From: Boesenbergia rotunda
Taxonomy: Eukaryota; Streptophyta; Magnoliopsida; Zingiberales; Zingiberaceae
Length of the DNA stretch: 64,000 nucleotides
Direction of reading: 5' to 3'
Assembly (NCBI GenBank): GCA_024364735.1
Contig: JAGFNQ010005198.1
Coordinates: 982,802-1,046,801, forward strand
The notes below the pieces were generated by a model that was not told the DNA's origin, made no database searches, and was given only the letters and a program-made list of their open reading frames with translations. The position numbers were made by a program, and so were the translations under genes. Positions 45,229 through 58,257 of this stretch are shown piece after piece; position 1 is the stretch's first letter; each line of letters starts with the position of its first letter.

Positions 45229-45955
45229 TTTTAAGAAGATTGCTTTTATGTACCTAATTTTTAGAAAGAACTCTGGTTCAGTTTCTGAAGTAAAAGATAT
45301 TCTATTGCTTTTTATTTTGAAAAGTGGAATAGAAAGATTATCTATTCAGGTACATTGATAGGCAATTTACACATTTTAGAACCAAAATCTCCCATGATGC
45401 AATTAGAAGTTAATAGCCCATTATCTAACAAAAATAAGAGAAAAGGTTCCTTCTGAGATGAACCAAACATATCTTTGGTATCTATGGCTTGGTCTTATTA
45501 ACCTTAGTAGGATTCAATGGTTGATAGCCGATGGGCCCTTGCGTTCATTGGTGGTGGAAGACTTCTTAACCTTTGAATCTTGCTTGGAAGGTAAGATAAC
45601 CAAGAGGCTTTTCAATGACTTTGGGGTATAGAGCCAAAAATATGTTAGAGTTGGTTCATTCTGATTTGTCTAGGTCCTAAGTCTATCTAGGATACAGGTA
45701 GCCTTGAATACTTCATCTATTTTATGGACGATTATTCAAGGTATAGGTACATTTACTTGATGTACCGCAAGTCTGGATACTTTGATGAGATCAAAGAGTT
45801 CAAGGCTGACGCGGAGAAACATCAAGCTAAAAGTATCGCGACACTATAATCAGATCGTGGTGGCATGTACTTCTTGGGAGAAGTTTAGGACTTACTTATC
45901 AGAGGCTGGGATTTAATCCCAGTTAACTGCACCTGGTACGCGAAATAAACCCTTT
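45229..45955 (+). pseudogene. pol: copia-C pol remnant up to integrase core
   Basis: No frame is open for long, but landmarks in order are recognisable: a pre-integrase segment near 45460-45540 (WYLWLGLINLSRI.W), the first integrase block (YFIYFMDDYSRYRYIYL, about 45708) and the second (SDRGGMYFLGE, about 45850). It ends in text matching LTAPGT, where other copies continue PQQNG. Copia-D begins there. Confidence 0.8.
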
Positions 45956-48006
45956 TGTGGCTTGGCGGTTTCCTACGCAATCACGGGGTCGAACATGAGA
46001 GTCCTCTCTATGTCTATGGATTAATGATTTAATCCGAATAGAGACTCGTCTCGCAAACGACCGTCTCGTCGTCGTGTCAATTAATTGAAGTCACAACTTA
46101 GCCAAAACCAAAGTTAAGGCCATGTAACTTTCCGGATTAATCAACCACGGAAAAGATGACAAATGGATCACCGATTTTGGTGTTTATCATTGGTGTCCAT
46201 GACATAAATTAATTGACATATTAATTATCAAATAATTAATCCATGGCAATTAATTAAACACATGCAATGATAAACATAATCAAAGCAATAACATAACAAA
46301 AGAAAGATGGAGCTAGGGAGAAGTATACCTCGTCGTTTACCTCGCAGCCTTCTACCATATGACCCTCCCCTCCTGGACGTCATTTGGGCGATGAGCTACC
46401 ATGACGTAGAGTCACCAAGGCTTGCCGAGATCACCTTCTTCGATCCTCTTCTAACTTACCAACGAAAACCCTAGCTAGGGTTTTCGACTGGCCGCCTTCT
46501 CTCCTCTCCTCCTCACGCCGCCGGCCACCTCAAGCTACAAGGTCCGGCCGGCAACGAGCCAGCACCAAGAGGAAGGCAAGGATGATGTAGTAGAGGAAAA
46601 AAAAGCTGAGAGGACTCCTTCTTCTTCCTAAAACCCACCACAAACCCTAACTCTATCATTCTTCACCGCCGGCGCCAACAAGGAAGAAAAACCCTTGTTT
46701 TCCGGCTGCCAAATTCCTCTCCTCCTTGCTCCTTGCTTGCATACGCAGAGGAAGAGATGGTGATGAAGGAAGATGAAGAGATTAGAGAAGGAGAAGGAGA
46801 TGAACCAAGCTTCTTCTCCTCCTCACCGCTGCCGCCACAAGTCCAGAAAGCCCACCGTCGGCAGCCAAGTCCCGCTCCTCTGGTCTCAGCCAAGCACCAG
46901 AGTGCTCCTCCCTCCCTTGCCGAAGCATCATGCTCAAGAGATGAAAGAAGGATGAGGAGAGAACTCCTCTTCTTCCACCTTCTTCTCGCCGTCGCATGTT
47001 TGCCCTAGGAGAGAGAACAATAGAGAGAGGGTTTTGGGTTTTTGTGATTAATTGAATTAATTCTCAATTAATTCGTTAAGCCCTGTATCATGACTCTTAT
47101 GGAGTATTTATAGAGCTAAGGTAGGGACCATGAGGAGGAGTTGGTTCTTGGCCCGCTAATGGATCCAAACCTGATCCATTAATGGAGATCGATTCACTAA
47201 AGGATCCTATTGAACTTCCTCAGCAACCCCCATATTTTCATATGGGCTTCACCTATTATGAGTCGTCTATCTCCCCGTGTTTAAGATATCAAATGCCCGA
47301 TAATTAATTTAAATTACTGACAATTTTAATTAATTATCCTCTTGATCCGTGATTAGTACCACTCAACCTTTTCATCATGTCGGACAATAGTCTACTTGCA
47401 CGATTTGACATGACGATCCTTTCGAGCTCACCAAGGGGGCATCATCATTCTAACTCACCAGGACACGGATTCCCTCAATAATCAACGACACACCATATAA
47501 TTAATATTATTTCCCAATTTACTGGGCCTATTGATTTAACAGAATAAATCTCACCCATTGGTAAGTTAATGAAATAAAAAATTAATTACATGTGACCGTT
47601 ATTATTTTGGGATTAAGATATCGTACTCCATAATATATATCCGAGGTCAAATCTAATTTATAAAGTCAGTACAAAATTGGATGACCTCTCTTTTAATCCT
47701 ACTCAATGCACATAAAGTGCACTAGTGCAATTCTATGGTTAAGACAAACCACACCTAATTACACTATAACCATCCCCATGGTTTGTCCAACTTCATCTCG
47801 GTTGTGAGCATCTTTCTTATACTTCTATAAGGAACTTGATAACATGATCTTATGTGCGTCGTCACACACCATGTTATCTTCAATGCAATGTATCAGACAT
47901 TTTGTGCACATATAAATATAAATATGCAATGGGTGATTTTGCGATTCTCTTTTAAAATGTAAATGTATTTTAACCAAAAGCAAAGCTTTTAGTATATATC
48001 CTAACA
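45956..48006 (-). repeat. 3' LTR of copia-D
   Basis: About 2.05 kb, ending TATATATCCTAACA at 48006. The minus-strand TATA (CTATAAATAC) is near 47103-47113. The left terminus is degenerate. The PPT (TGTGGGAGAT on the minus strand, 48007-48016) adjoins. Confidence 0.82.
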
Positions 48007-49644
48007 ATCTCCCACATATACTCAAAGTCTATGTTGTTTACAAAATGTCATACATCTGACCCCTAGATCCTTCACATGCCTAAAGCTCTCGCTACCAAGG
48101 CCTTAGTGAAAAGATCTCCCTAGGTCGTCCTCTGATGTAATATAGGCAACAACAATTATTTCTCATCAGGGTGGTATTTGCATGTTTTCTTGCCTTATGG
48201 ACTCGTGATTCCTTCGAGTTTGCAACTACACCATTTTAATCATAACAAAATGTGATTGCCCTGGGCAAACTAGGAGTCACATCGAAGTCCATCTTAAGGT
48301 TCCTGAATCATGTAACTCTTTTGGCTGTCTGAGAGACTGCCAACCATCCAGCTTCCATGGTGGAGTCCATCACGCAGTCATTGCGTAACACTCTTCTATA
48401 CAATGGTTCTGCCTCCTAAAAGTAAACACAAAACCTCGAGGAATACTTATATTTGCCACTTATCTTGATTGGAATTCTATATCCATATAACCCATAGGAT
48501 ATTGATCTGCTTAGTAAACCAACATATAGTCCTTAGTCCTTCTCAGACACTAATATATCCTTTTACCGCAATCCAATTTCCTAGACCTGGGATACTCCGA
48601 TATCTATCAACCATGCCCAAGGCACAACAGATATCTGGTCTCGTTTTTAGCATACATGAGACTTCCTATAGCTGATGCTAAAGGAACCGCCATTACCTAC
48701 TTTATCCCCTTTGAAAATCTAAACATATCTCCTTAGATAGAGTAGCTCCACAATTGAAAACTACCAAACTTTCCTTGGAGGTATCCATGCTAAAGCGAGT
48801 TAAGACAGTGTCTTGTATGAAGCTTGGGATAAGCACATCATCCTTGTTGGAGATCCCTTAGATCTTTGATCCCCAAGAATGTGTCTTACTACTCCCAAGT
48901 CCATCATAATTGTTTGGACAACCATACCCTTACGTCTGATAGTATTTTGTTATTGTTTCCAATCAACAAAATATTATCTACGTATAGTACAAGAATACCA
49001 CTTCGTTTCCGTCACATCACTTATACACAATCTTATCCATCCTTTGAACAAATTCATATGACTGGATTTATCTCTTCAAAGCGGATAATACATATCATAG
49101 GTATAGGGATCCAGTTCATGTTCTCTAAAGACCAAGTTCTCAGACTCTCCAATAACATGAAGCCTTTAGGTTGACTAACAACCCTCCCACTACGATAAGG
49201 TATCCCCTGTGTATCTTCTATGACACGAGGTGCAGTGACTTGTGGTATTCCCTCTTGTATAGTTGGTACTAAGGTCAGAATGTCCCCTTCTTTGTTTTAC
49301 TCAGAATAATTCTACTCATGGGATTATGGTTTATTACATAGTCCTTTTTCTAAAAATTAGTCATTCGTGCCAACGAACATCCTCTGATCCTCAGAACCAT
49401 TAAACCACCTTTTGTTCCCTTTGGATAGCCTACGAACATGTGCACTAGATTCCAACTTGTCAGTACCTCTCTTCAGCACATGTGTTGAACTACCCATTAT
49501 CTGAACATGCCTTAGACTAAGCTTTTGCTTAGTCTACATTTCTATGGGTTTAGAGACTACTGACCTAGATCGCATCAAGCACATACACTATCGTATCCAG
49601 AGCATATCCCCTTGAACAAATCTGGCTAATCTCAGAGTAGCTTA
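48007..49644 (-). pseudogene. pol: copia-D pol remnant (RNase H and RT)
   Basis: There are no frames beyond about 100 codons, but minus-strand landmarks follow the order of copia pol: GDLFTKA near 48100 at the RNase H end, a MEAG/SME-like segment near 48350, RT text around 48960-49180 (matching LYVDNILL and the finger region), and integrase C-terminal text near 49390-49560. Many stops and indels mark it as one of the oldest insertions. Confidence 0.7.
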
Positions 49645-51165
49645 TGTTGGGACCGGGTGCATGTTGACATGGATGCGGGTTTGTAATTTTAAAATTAATT
49701 ACGTGCAGTGGAAGGTTTAACATAAATAATTTCTCAAATTATTTAACCACACATCTATGCATGCAACATTATCTTGTGTAGACATGATCATATATTTAAA
49801 ATTTTGCAGAAATGTAAATAATTTACGTATTACCTCGTGTAACTCGAAGGAAGGGACGAGATCCAACCGTAAGCGTCCCTCGGAAGCTCCGCCTCTATTC
49901 GCGTCCACGCCAAGTATCTTCGGGATGACTTCGCAAAGCCACGAGTTTCGTGTTCTCGAGAACTACTAGATTCATCCGAGACTTAGCCTTATTAATTCAT
50001 TTATTAAGTCTTCAAAAGACTTAGCCATTTTACACTTCCGATGCGTCTCTGAAAAATTCAGATTCGACTTATCGTTTGGCTCAACCAAACCTAATCTCTC
50101 TTGATTGGAAAATCCAATTTTCAACTCGTTTTAAATCCCTCAGATTACTCATAGTGCGTGTGACTAAATAGGCTTTCGATTTATGTTGGCCGTCTATAAT
50201 TAACCAATTATAGAACGATCATGAGTGGCACCTAGTAGTACATCATGATCCCCAATTAATAGAAAGATCAACGGTTGACCTCAGAAACTATTCTGAAACC
50301 CTTCAGCAACTTTAATGAATCGTGCCCATTCCCTTCACCATCTTATACCCACTTGGTTCAAGGCATGGTCTATGTGTGTCAGTCCCCACTAGGCTGACTA
50401 CGTCACACCTAGCCCAAGTAAAGTTTTCTCGTCCTACGAATTCTAATTACTCTCATGTATTTAAGAGATTCATACTCTGAACATGTCATGCTCTGGCCAG
50501 AGGCTTCGAGTAACAATCTGACGATAGGCCTTGGGTATACATCTCAACGCAAGGAGTGGTGAATCCTTTGTAGGCTGTTCATACATCTTCGGGCACTTTG
50601 GCTTATACCCAATCATCCTTGGTCCACACCTCCTTGGAGATGCTTGCTTAAGATGTTAAAGTATAAGCCTCCATGACCAAGATCACTTGAACACCGGAAG
50701 TCAAAGGAACATCACACTTAAGCTTCAGTAAGAACTTCATTGACATATCTATATATAGACTACCATATGAAGTTTTACAGCCAGTCACTCGAATGAACTA
50801 GTTCCCTTAACTAGCATTCATGTTTATCTCCGGACATCCCAATGTCACCAGCCAGTGAGAATCAGCTGATTAGAGAATAACCCATGCTAGTCTCAACAGA
50901 ATTGTTAGTGTCTGTATTTATCAATTCATCGACTTGGGACAATTTCAATACTTCACAATTGCACATGTAGATATAATCACTAGTTGTGAATTCATCACAA
51001 ATTCTCTCATGCTGTGAATTATATTGCGGACATTCAGTAAATGAGTTTAAGATCTCAATAAAATACACAAACATGTATACTCAAATAGTGAATATTCATT
51101 TATTAAAATAAATGATTACAATCATAAGGCGATTGCCTTAGGACACTTTTCTCATATCATTAACA
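49645..51165 (-). repeat. 3' LTR of copia-B2, with internal deletion
   Basis: Ends match copia-B (TGTTGGGACC and ATCATTAACA) but the length is 1521 bp instead of 2270. The missing block of about 750 bp is seen at the junction near 49973-49985 (ACTAGATTC directly followed by ATCCGAGACTTAGCC). The deleted part contains the TATA box, so this LTR lacks a promoter. Confidence 0.9.
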
Positions 51166-52160
51166 AACTCCCACTTGGCCTAATGCCAATCGCTACGGTA
51201 CCCAATTCCACAGGCTCTAACATGACCATCAAACTTGCTTTGAGGCAAGGCCTTAGTTAAAGGATCCGCTAAATTCCTTTCAGTGGGAATTTTCTCAATT
51301 TGTATATCATTCCTACTTATAATCTCTCTGATCAGATGATAGCGGCGAAGCACATGTTTGGATCGCTGATGAGACCTTGGTTCCTTTGCTAGTGCAATAG
51401 CTCCATTGTTGTCGCAGTAAACCGGTATTACTTCATCAATGGTTGGAACCACACCAAGTTCTGAGACAAACTTCTTGATCCAGACTGCTTCCTTTGCTGC
51501 TTCCGAAGCTGCAATATATTCCGCTTCCATCGTAGAATCCGGTACGGTGTCTTGCTTGGAACTCTTCCAATTTTTTGCGCCTCCATTCAAAATAAATACG
51601 TATCCGGACTGAGATTTGGAGTCATCCTTATCTGTCTGGAAACTGGCATCTGTATACCCACGTATTATCATATCACCTTCTCCATATATTAGGAACACAT
51701 CCTTAGTTCTTCTTAAGTACTTGAGGATTGTCTTGACAGCTGCCCAATGATCCATTCCTGGATCAGACTGGTATCTGCTTGTGATGCTCAGAGCATACGA
51801 TACATCGGGCCTAGTACATAACATAGCATACATGATAGTTCCTATCGCGGATGCATAAGGAATCTTATTCATGCAAATCCTCTCGTCTTCTGTGCGCAGA
51901 TACATAGACTTCGAAAAGTTGATCCCATGCCTGATGGGAAGGTAACCTTTCTTGGATTTCGACATGCTAAACCTTTCTAGTACTCGGTCTATATATGTAG
52001 GCTGCGAAAGACCAAGCAACCATTTTGATCTATCTCTATAGATTCTAATCCCAAGGATATAGGTTGATTCTCCCAGGTCTTTCATGGAGAAAGTTTTGGA
52101 CAACCAAATTTTAACTGACTGTAAGACTGATATATCGTTTCCTATAAGTAATATGTCATC

Positions 52161-53562
52161 TGTTGGATCGAGAGAACCGATAGAAGGGGGGGTGAATATT
52201 GAAAATCGTTCGGATTTAGGGAAAGAGAAATTGCACAGCGGAAGATAAAAACAAACATGCGAACACAGTAATTTTTTACTTGGTTAGGAGCCTAGGTCGA
52301 CTCCTACTCCAAGGCCCACGGTCGTTGATCGTTTACTTTGGGCAATTCTATATGAGGCGCAATAATAGTTTACAAAGATTGATTTACAAATATAGCACAG
52401 TAAACTTAACAATTAAAAAGAAAAACTCTTCTTTTACCGACGTCCGATGTAGGTTGTCTTTTTCGGAGCAGCGGGACATCGTCGGCTCGAGTTGGGAGGT
52501 TTCCGGAGCGAGGCGCGAGAGCAGAAGAGCGTAGAAGCATTGATTGAAAGTGTTGCTTGAAGCCTGGGGTCGAGGGCCCTTTATATAGGGCCTGGGGGCG
52601 CCCGGGACGTCGGGGGCGCCCCCCCCCCCACGTGGCGGTCGATCCGTCTCCAGCGCGGTCAACATCTGATCCCTTCAAAATCGGGATCAGGTTTGACCGG
52701 GGCGCCCGGAGCGCTCGGGGCACCTGCATTGATCGGGTCAAGCCTTCATCCTTTTGTCTTCGCGAGGGTGTGCTTCGGCAGCTGGCACTGGGGGCGCCCG
52801 CGATAGGCGGGGTGCCCGGAGCATCCGGGGCGCCCCGACATATAACAGTCGAGGCGTGTTTTCACTCCTGCTGACTTGGGTTGACCTTGGGGGTGCCCGG
52901 AACATCCGGGGTGCCTTGCTCAGCTTCTGCCTCACTCCTTTGAGGCTTTTTGAGCTGCAGATACTCAGTCCTTCGATCCTGCATCCAGGGTTAGTCGAAA
53001 ATGCAGTATTATATTATTTTATACAACCTTAGCTGTCTTGGTTCTGACTTTGGGTTTCCAAAATGGAACCCTAGGTCGAACCGACGCCTATTGTTCCCTC
53101 GACGGGGAACACGTCCTCACCTACTCCTCTCGGGAGATTGTACCTGATGCCAACCGCTCCTCTGGTTGGACTTTTGCCTGGCGGTCCTTTGCCAGGTCTT
53201 GGACAACGAGCTGTCCTTCGCCCGGTGCCTAGCATTCCTTCGTTAGGGCTTCAGTCCCAAGCTGTCCTTCGCCTGGCGCCTAGCAGTCCTTCGCTAGGGC
53301 TTTTCACCCTGGCATTCCTTCGCCAGTGCCTAGCAGTCCTTCGCTAGGGCTTTGTACCCTGGCATTCCTTCGCCTATTCCTAGCAGTCCTTCGCTAGGGC
53401 TTTTTACCCTGACATTCCTTCGCCAGTGCCTAGCAGTCCTTCGCTAGGGCTTTTTACTCTGCACACTCAAGTGACATGTTAGATATCAAGTAAGACTTAA
53501 CTTTTGAACCCTGTTGCCATTATCAAAAAACAGGTTTGACTGTGGTGCTTTCTGCACCAACA
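52161..53562 (-). repeat. 3' LTR of SIRE-2
   Basis: Plus-strand ends TGTTGGATCGAGAG and TCTGCACCAACA. The minus-strand TATA (CTATATAAA) at 52580-52588 is flanked by GC-rich dyads (GGGGGCGCCCGGGAC, 52596 on; others near 52700, 52790-52840 and 52885). An array of CAGTCCTTCGCTAGGGC units covers about 53200-53460. Confidence 0.94.
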
Positions 53563-54981
53563 ATCTCCACCATTTTGATTTATGGCAACCCTAGTTCAAA
53601 AAGTTAAGATTAATCAAAAGCATAAAAATTTGTTCCCTCCCCCTGGAGGGAATCTCCCCCTGGATTTTTCAAAACATCGTGGGGTTCTAAGTTTTTTAAA
53701 AAACTTTACTTAGAATGATTTTGCACTTTGAGAACTTAAGTTTAAAAGTACATAGAGGAGCTTTTAAAAGCATGAGTTTAGAGTACTTACAAAAAATTTG
53801 AAGCCTTAAGTTTAATGTACTCAAAGGTTTTGAAAACTTTAAGTTAAGTACTTAGTAGATTTTGAAACAATTTAAGTACTTAGTAAATTTTGAAACAATT
53901 TAAGTACTTAGTAGATTTTGAAACAATTTAAGTACTTAGTAAATTTTGAAACAATCTAAGTACTTAGTAAATTTTGAAACAATTTAAGTACTTAGTAAAT
54001 TTTGAAACAATTTAAGTACTTAGTAAATTTTGATACAATTTAAGTACTTAGTAAATTTTGAAACAATTTAAGTACTTAGTAAATTTTGATACAATTTAAG
54101 TACTTAGTAAATTTTGAAACAATTTAAGTACTTAGTAAATTTTGAAACAATTTAAGTTTAAAGTACTTATGAAGACTTAGTACTTTTGAATAACTTCAAG
54201 ACGTTTTAAAAAACTTAAGTACTTAATAGGGTTTTTTAAAACACTTAAAAAACTTAAGTACTTCTAAAAAGGTTTTGAAAAGCTTTGAAAAGTAGCTAAC
54301 TTTTTGAAAAAAGATTTTGAGATTTGGAAAAAAATTTGAACTCTCTCATTTCCTATCTCTCCCCCTTTGCCATATATCAAAAACAGATAGATCTAGCAGA
54401 AATTAAATTGCATAAAAGAAATAACTTTCATAAAGGAAAATATTCGTATGATTTTGCTGTACTGAACCAAGACTTAGACCAAATCAGTTGATTTTCTCTT
54501 GTAGGGACCTGTCTAACCCTTTTAGCTACTTACTAACTGTTATAAGCAGTAGTTTTCGCTAGGGTTAGTCAAGTTGAGTGTTTCTGTTCAAGTTAGATTT
54601 TCTAAACTTGACACTTAACTTGATTGCTGTGTAATTTGTATTTAGTGCCCCAATTACTGCAGATGCACTGACTTAAAGCATCTTGAATTAAGGCAAAGAC
54701 CTAAGCATCTCCACCCTTTCTAGGTTATCAATCAAAAGTACCCTAAAGTGCTTGTGAGATGCTGACTTCTAAATCTATAGGTGCATGCAGTTCTAGGGTT
54801 AGGGCCTAGGCTAAGTCCATTTGCGAAAAGGCCCTAGTTTTGAAAGGGGGTAGTTTTGAAATAAAACTAAGTCCGAAAAGATTTTTAAAACTGATTTTAA
54901 AAATAACAGTTTTTCAAAATTCTTTTAAAAACTGATTTTTAAATTATGAAAAGCAGTAAGAAAATCAAAAGTAGAGTTAAT
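53563..54981 (-). other. SIRE-2 spacer between pol and 3' LTR
   Basis: There is no coding frame. It aligns with the NA1 spacer (36925-38189) at both ends. It includes the 28-bp array and low-complexity AT-rich flanks. Confidence 0.8.
53846..54160. repeat. 28-bp tandem repeat, about 11 units
   Basis: Units of AAGTACTTAGTAAATTTTGA followed by AACAATTT repeat with near identity. Each contains the dyad AAGTACTT. NA1 has scattered AAGTACT variants at the same place but no regular array. Confidence 0.93.
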
Positions 54982-57900
54982 CTATTCTACAGAGCACAAT
55001 CCTAACTGCCTTCTTAGTGAGCTGAACTTAGACTCAGGTAAGGGTTTTGTGAATATATCAGCTAAGTTGGATTCTGAGTCTATGTGTTTAAGTATTATCT
55101 CACCCCTGGCTACATGGTCTCTTACGAAGTGATGTTTAACTTCTATGTGTTTTATTTTAGAGTGTTGGATTGGATTCTTAGTTAGATTAATTGAACTTAT
55201 ATTATCAATAAATACTTGAGTTTGGGTGTAGTTGAGCTGGAAGTCCTTAAGAGTGTGCATCATCCATAAAAGTTGTGCTACACACTCTCCTAAGGCTACA
55301 TACTCAGCTTCAGTTGTGGACAGAGCTACACATTGTTTTTTCTGCTGCACCAACTTACTAGACTATTTCCTAATAGTTGGCAGCTTCCACTTGTGCTCTT
55401 TCTATCTAATTTACAACCAGCATAGTCAGAATCCGTGTATCCTGACTTATTGAAGGTTGAGGTTCTAGGATACCAAATCCCTACATTTAGGGTGCCCTTT
55501 ACATATCTTAGTATTCTTTTTAGGGCTGCTAAGTGCGTTTCCTTAGCGCAGGTATGGTATCTAGCACACATCCCTATAGCAAAAAGAATGTCAGGTCTGC
55601 TGGCTGTAAGGTATAGTAGACTACCTATCATACTTCTATATAGTTTGAGGTCTACTGGCTTACCATCAGGATCACTATCTATTTTTACATTAGTGGCCAT
55701 GGGGGTACTTATGCTTTTAGAGTTATTGGTATCTAGCACACATCCCTATAGCAAAAAGAATGTCAGGTCTACTGGCTGTAAGGTACAGTAGACTACCTAT
55801 CATACTTCTATATAGTTTGAGGTCTACTGGCTTACCATCAGGGTCACTATCTATTTTTACATTAGTGGCCATGGGGGTACTTATGCTTTTAGAGTTATCC
55901 ATTTTAAATTTCTTTATTAACTCTTTAGCATATTTGGATTGATGGATGTAGTTTCCATCTCTAGTTTGTTTGATTTGTAGTCCTAGGAAAAAGGTAAGCT
56001 CCCCAACTAAACTCATTTCAAATTCATTTTCTATTATTTTGACAAACTCTTTTAGGAAGTTTGTGTTGGTGGATCCAAAGATTATGTCATCTACGTAAAT
56101 TTGGGCAATAAATATATCTTTTCCTAGGGTTTTAATAAATAATGTTGAGTCAATTTGTCCTTGTTTAAATTCTTTAGAAGTTAAGTAAGTTGATAAACGT
56201 TCATACCAAGCCCTAGGTGCTTGTTTTAACCCATATAGTGCTTTAGTTAATTTGTAAACATGGTTAGGTTTGTCTAAGTCCTCAAACCCAGGGGGTTGTC
56301 CTACATAAACTTCTTCTTTAATGAATCCATTTAGGAAAGCAGACTTTACATCCATTTGGTATAGCTTAAATCCTTTATGGGATGCAAAGGCTAACAACAT
56401 TCTAATGGACTCAAGTCTAGCTACTGGGGCATATGTTTCATCGTAATCTAACCCCTCTACTTGGCTGAATCCCTTAGCTACTAAGCGGGCTTTATTTCTA
56501 ACTATTTCTCCTTGATCAATTAGCTTATTCCTAAAGACCCACTTAGTGTCAATGATGGATTTGCCTTCAGGTTTAGGCACTAGTTGCCAGACTTAGTTCC
56601 TCTCAAATTGTGCTAATTCTTCTTGCATAGCTATGATCCAATCAGGGTCAGGTAGGGCTTCATCTATAGTTTTGGGTTCTATTTTTGATATCATAGCTAT
56701 TTGACTAAGGTTTCTATAGGAGGATCTAGTCCTGACTCCTATAGTTGGATCACCCATAATTTGATCAGTTGGGTGACTAAGTCTGGGTTTCTTGGTTCTC
56801 CTAGAACTTGGTTCAGCCTCAGGTCCAGCTGGTCAGTTTGGTTCACTATTTGATTCGACTCTTTGGGCTGGTTCATTTGTTGGTTCGATAATTGGTTCAA
56901 TAATTAGTTCGTTTAAGGATTCAATTAAGGGTTCACTAGTTAGTTCATTATTTTCTTGATCAGAATTTGATGAAGTTAGGTCTGGATTATCAGATGTTGA
57001 GTTGACTTCTTTATCAAATATTAAGTTAGTTGTTTCTTCAATTTTCTTAGTTTGTTTGTTGTAAACTCTATAGGCTCCACTTGTGGTTGAGTATCCTAGG
57101 AAGATACCTAGGGTTGATTTGGACTGAAATTTCCCTAAGTGGTCTTTGGTGTTTAGGATATGGACTTTGCATCCAAAGACCTTTAGGTAGTGTAGATTTG
57201 GGAGCCTATGGTAGTATAGTTCATAGGGTGTTTTGTTGTGTCGCTTGTTAATCAGAATCCTATTTTGGATGTAACACGCCGTACTAATTGCTTCTGCCCA
57301 AAATTGGTTTGCTAAGTTAAATTCGTTGAGCATAGCCCTAGCGGCTTCCTGTAATGTTCTGTTTCTTCTTTCGACTATCCCATTTTGTTGGGGGGTTCTA
57401 GGACATGAAAATTCATGTAAATACCCATTGACCTTACAAAATTCCTCAAACCGTTGATTTTCAAATTCTCCCGCGTGGTCACTCCTAAGTCTTTTAATTT
57501 TAGTATTGTTTTGATTTTCAATTAATTTACAGAAATCATTAAATAGATTTAGGGTTTCATCTTTGGTTTTTAGAAACCTAACCCAGGTGAACCTAGAATA
57601 ATCATCAACTATTACTAAGCAGTATCGGTTCCCGCTTAGTGACTTGGCTCCATGTGAATCAAATAGGTCAAGGTGCAGGAGCTCAAGTGTGGTTTGAGTT
57701 AGGTCAGATTGGATTAGTTTGTGATTAGATTTGGTTTATTTACCTTGATTACATGATTCACATATTAGGTTTTCATTGTTTTTAATTTTGGGGATTCCTT
57801 TGATTAGGCCAAGTTGGGTGACTTTTGAGATAGTCCTCAGATTAGTGTGACCTAGTCTCCTATGCCAGAGGTTCGATTGTTCTAGCTGAGTTAACATACA

Positions 57901-58257
57901 TTTGGGTACCGAGGGAAGATTTATAGTGTATATATTATTTTTCCTAGTGCCCTTAAGTATGATTTCTGAGTCTTGTACATTTCTAATCAGGCAGTTAGAA
58001 TTGTTGAAGGTGACTATATAACCAGAATCACATAACTGACTTATGCTAAGCAAGTTAAACTTAAAGTTTTCAACCAAGAGAACTTTCTTAATAATAAAGT
58101 CAGATTTAAGCTCAATATTACCTAACCCAATTACCTTAAGTGTAGCATTGTTACCAAATGCCACTAAATCTAGGTTCTTGAACTTGAGTTTGGTGAACTT
58201 CAATTTATCTCCAGTCATGTGTCTGGAGCAACCGCTATCTAACATCCATTGGTCCAA
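54982..58257 (-). pseudogene. pol: SIRE-2 pol: protease, integrase, RT, RNase H, broken
   Basis: Minus-strand frame from 58257. Protease active site DSGCSRHM (near 58235), then the pre-integrase domain (NLWHRRLGHTNL, LICESCNQGK). A TAA stop at 57736-57738 follows, and the same frame continues through integrase: first Asp near 57680 (LHLDLFDSHG), second near 57480 (LRSDHAGEF), Glu near 57360 (QNGIVERRNRT). Stops recur at 56833-56835 and near 56595. RT starts around 56580 (DTKWVFRNKLIDQGE) and has an intact YVDDIIFG (about 56110). A 172-bp tandem duplication (55556-55899) shifts the frame at the end of RT. RNase H follows (GCKLDRKSTSG; STTEAEYVALGE; LADIFTKPLP) with another shift near 55340. 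Four or more lesions: inactive. Confidence 0.92.
55556..55899. repeat. 172-bp tandem duplication in SIRE-2 pol
   Basis: GGTATCTAGCACACATCCC starts at 55556 and again at 55728; the copies differ at only a few bases. 172 is not a multiple of three, so it shifts the pol frame between RT and RNase H. Confidence 0.93.

Larger units (their letters stand above)
40738..45955 (+). mobile_element. copia-C: decayed Ty1/copia element, 5' part
   Basis: 5' LTR, PBS, leader, gag and the start of pol are in order on the plus strand. The left flanking 5-mer is GACAA (40733-40737); the right end is not in the window. The right side is cut near 45940 by copia-D within the integrase core. Same family as copia-A. 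Confidence 0.85.
45956..49644 (-). mobile_element. copia-D: decayed copia element, 3' part
   Basis: The 3' LTR (left) and about 1.6 kb of pol lie on the minus strand; the element is cut at 49645 by copia-B2. LTR text is of the copia-A/C family (GGCTTGGCGGTTTCC; ACCACACCTAATTACAC). The exact left end is blurred because the terminal TGTTGGGTA is not intact. No TSD was found. Confidence 0.75.

Noticed and set aside
45229..49644. Host protein-coding exons
   Set aside because: All recognisable protein text is copia pol; nothing spliced or unrelated was seen.
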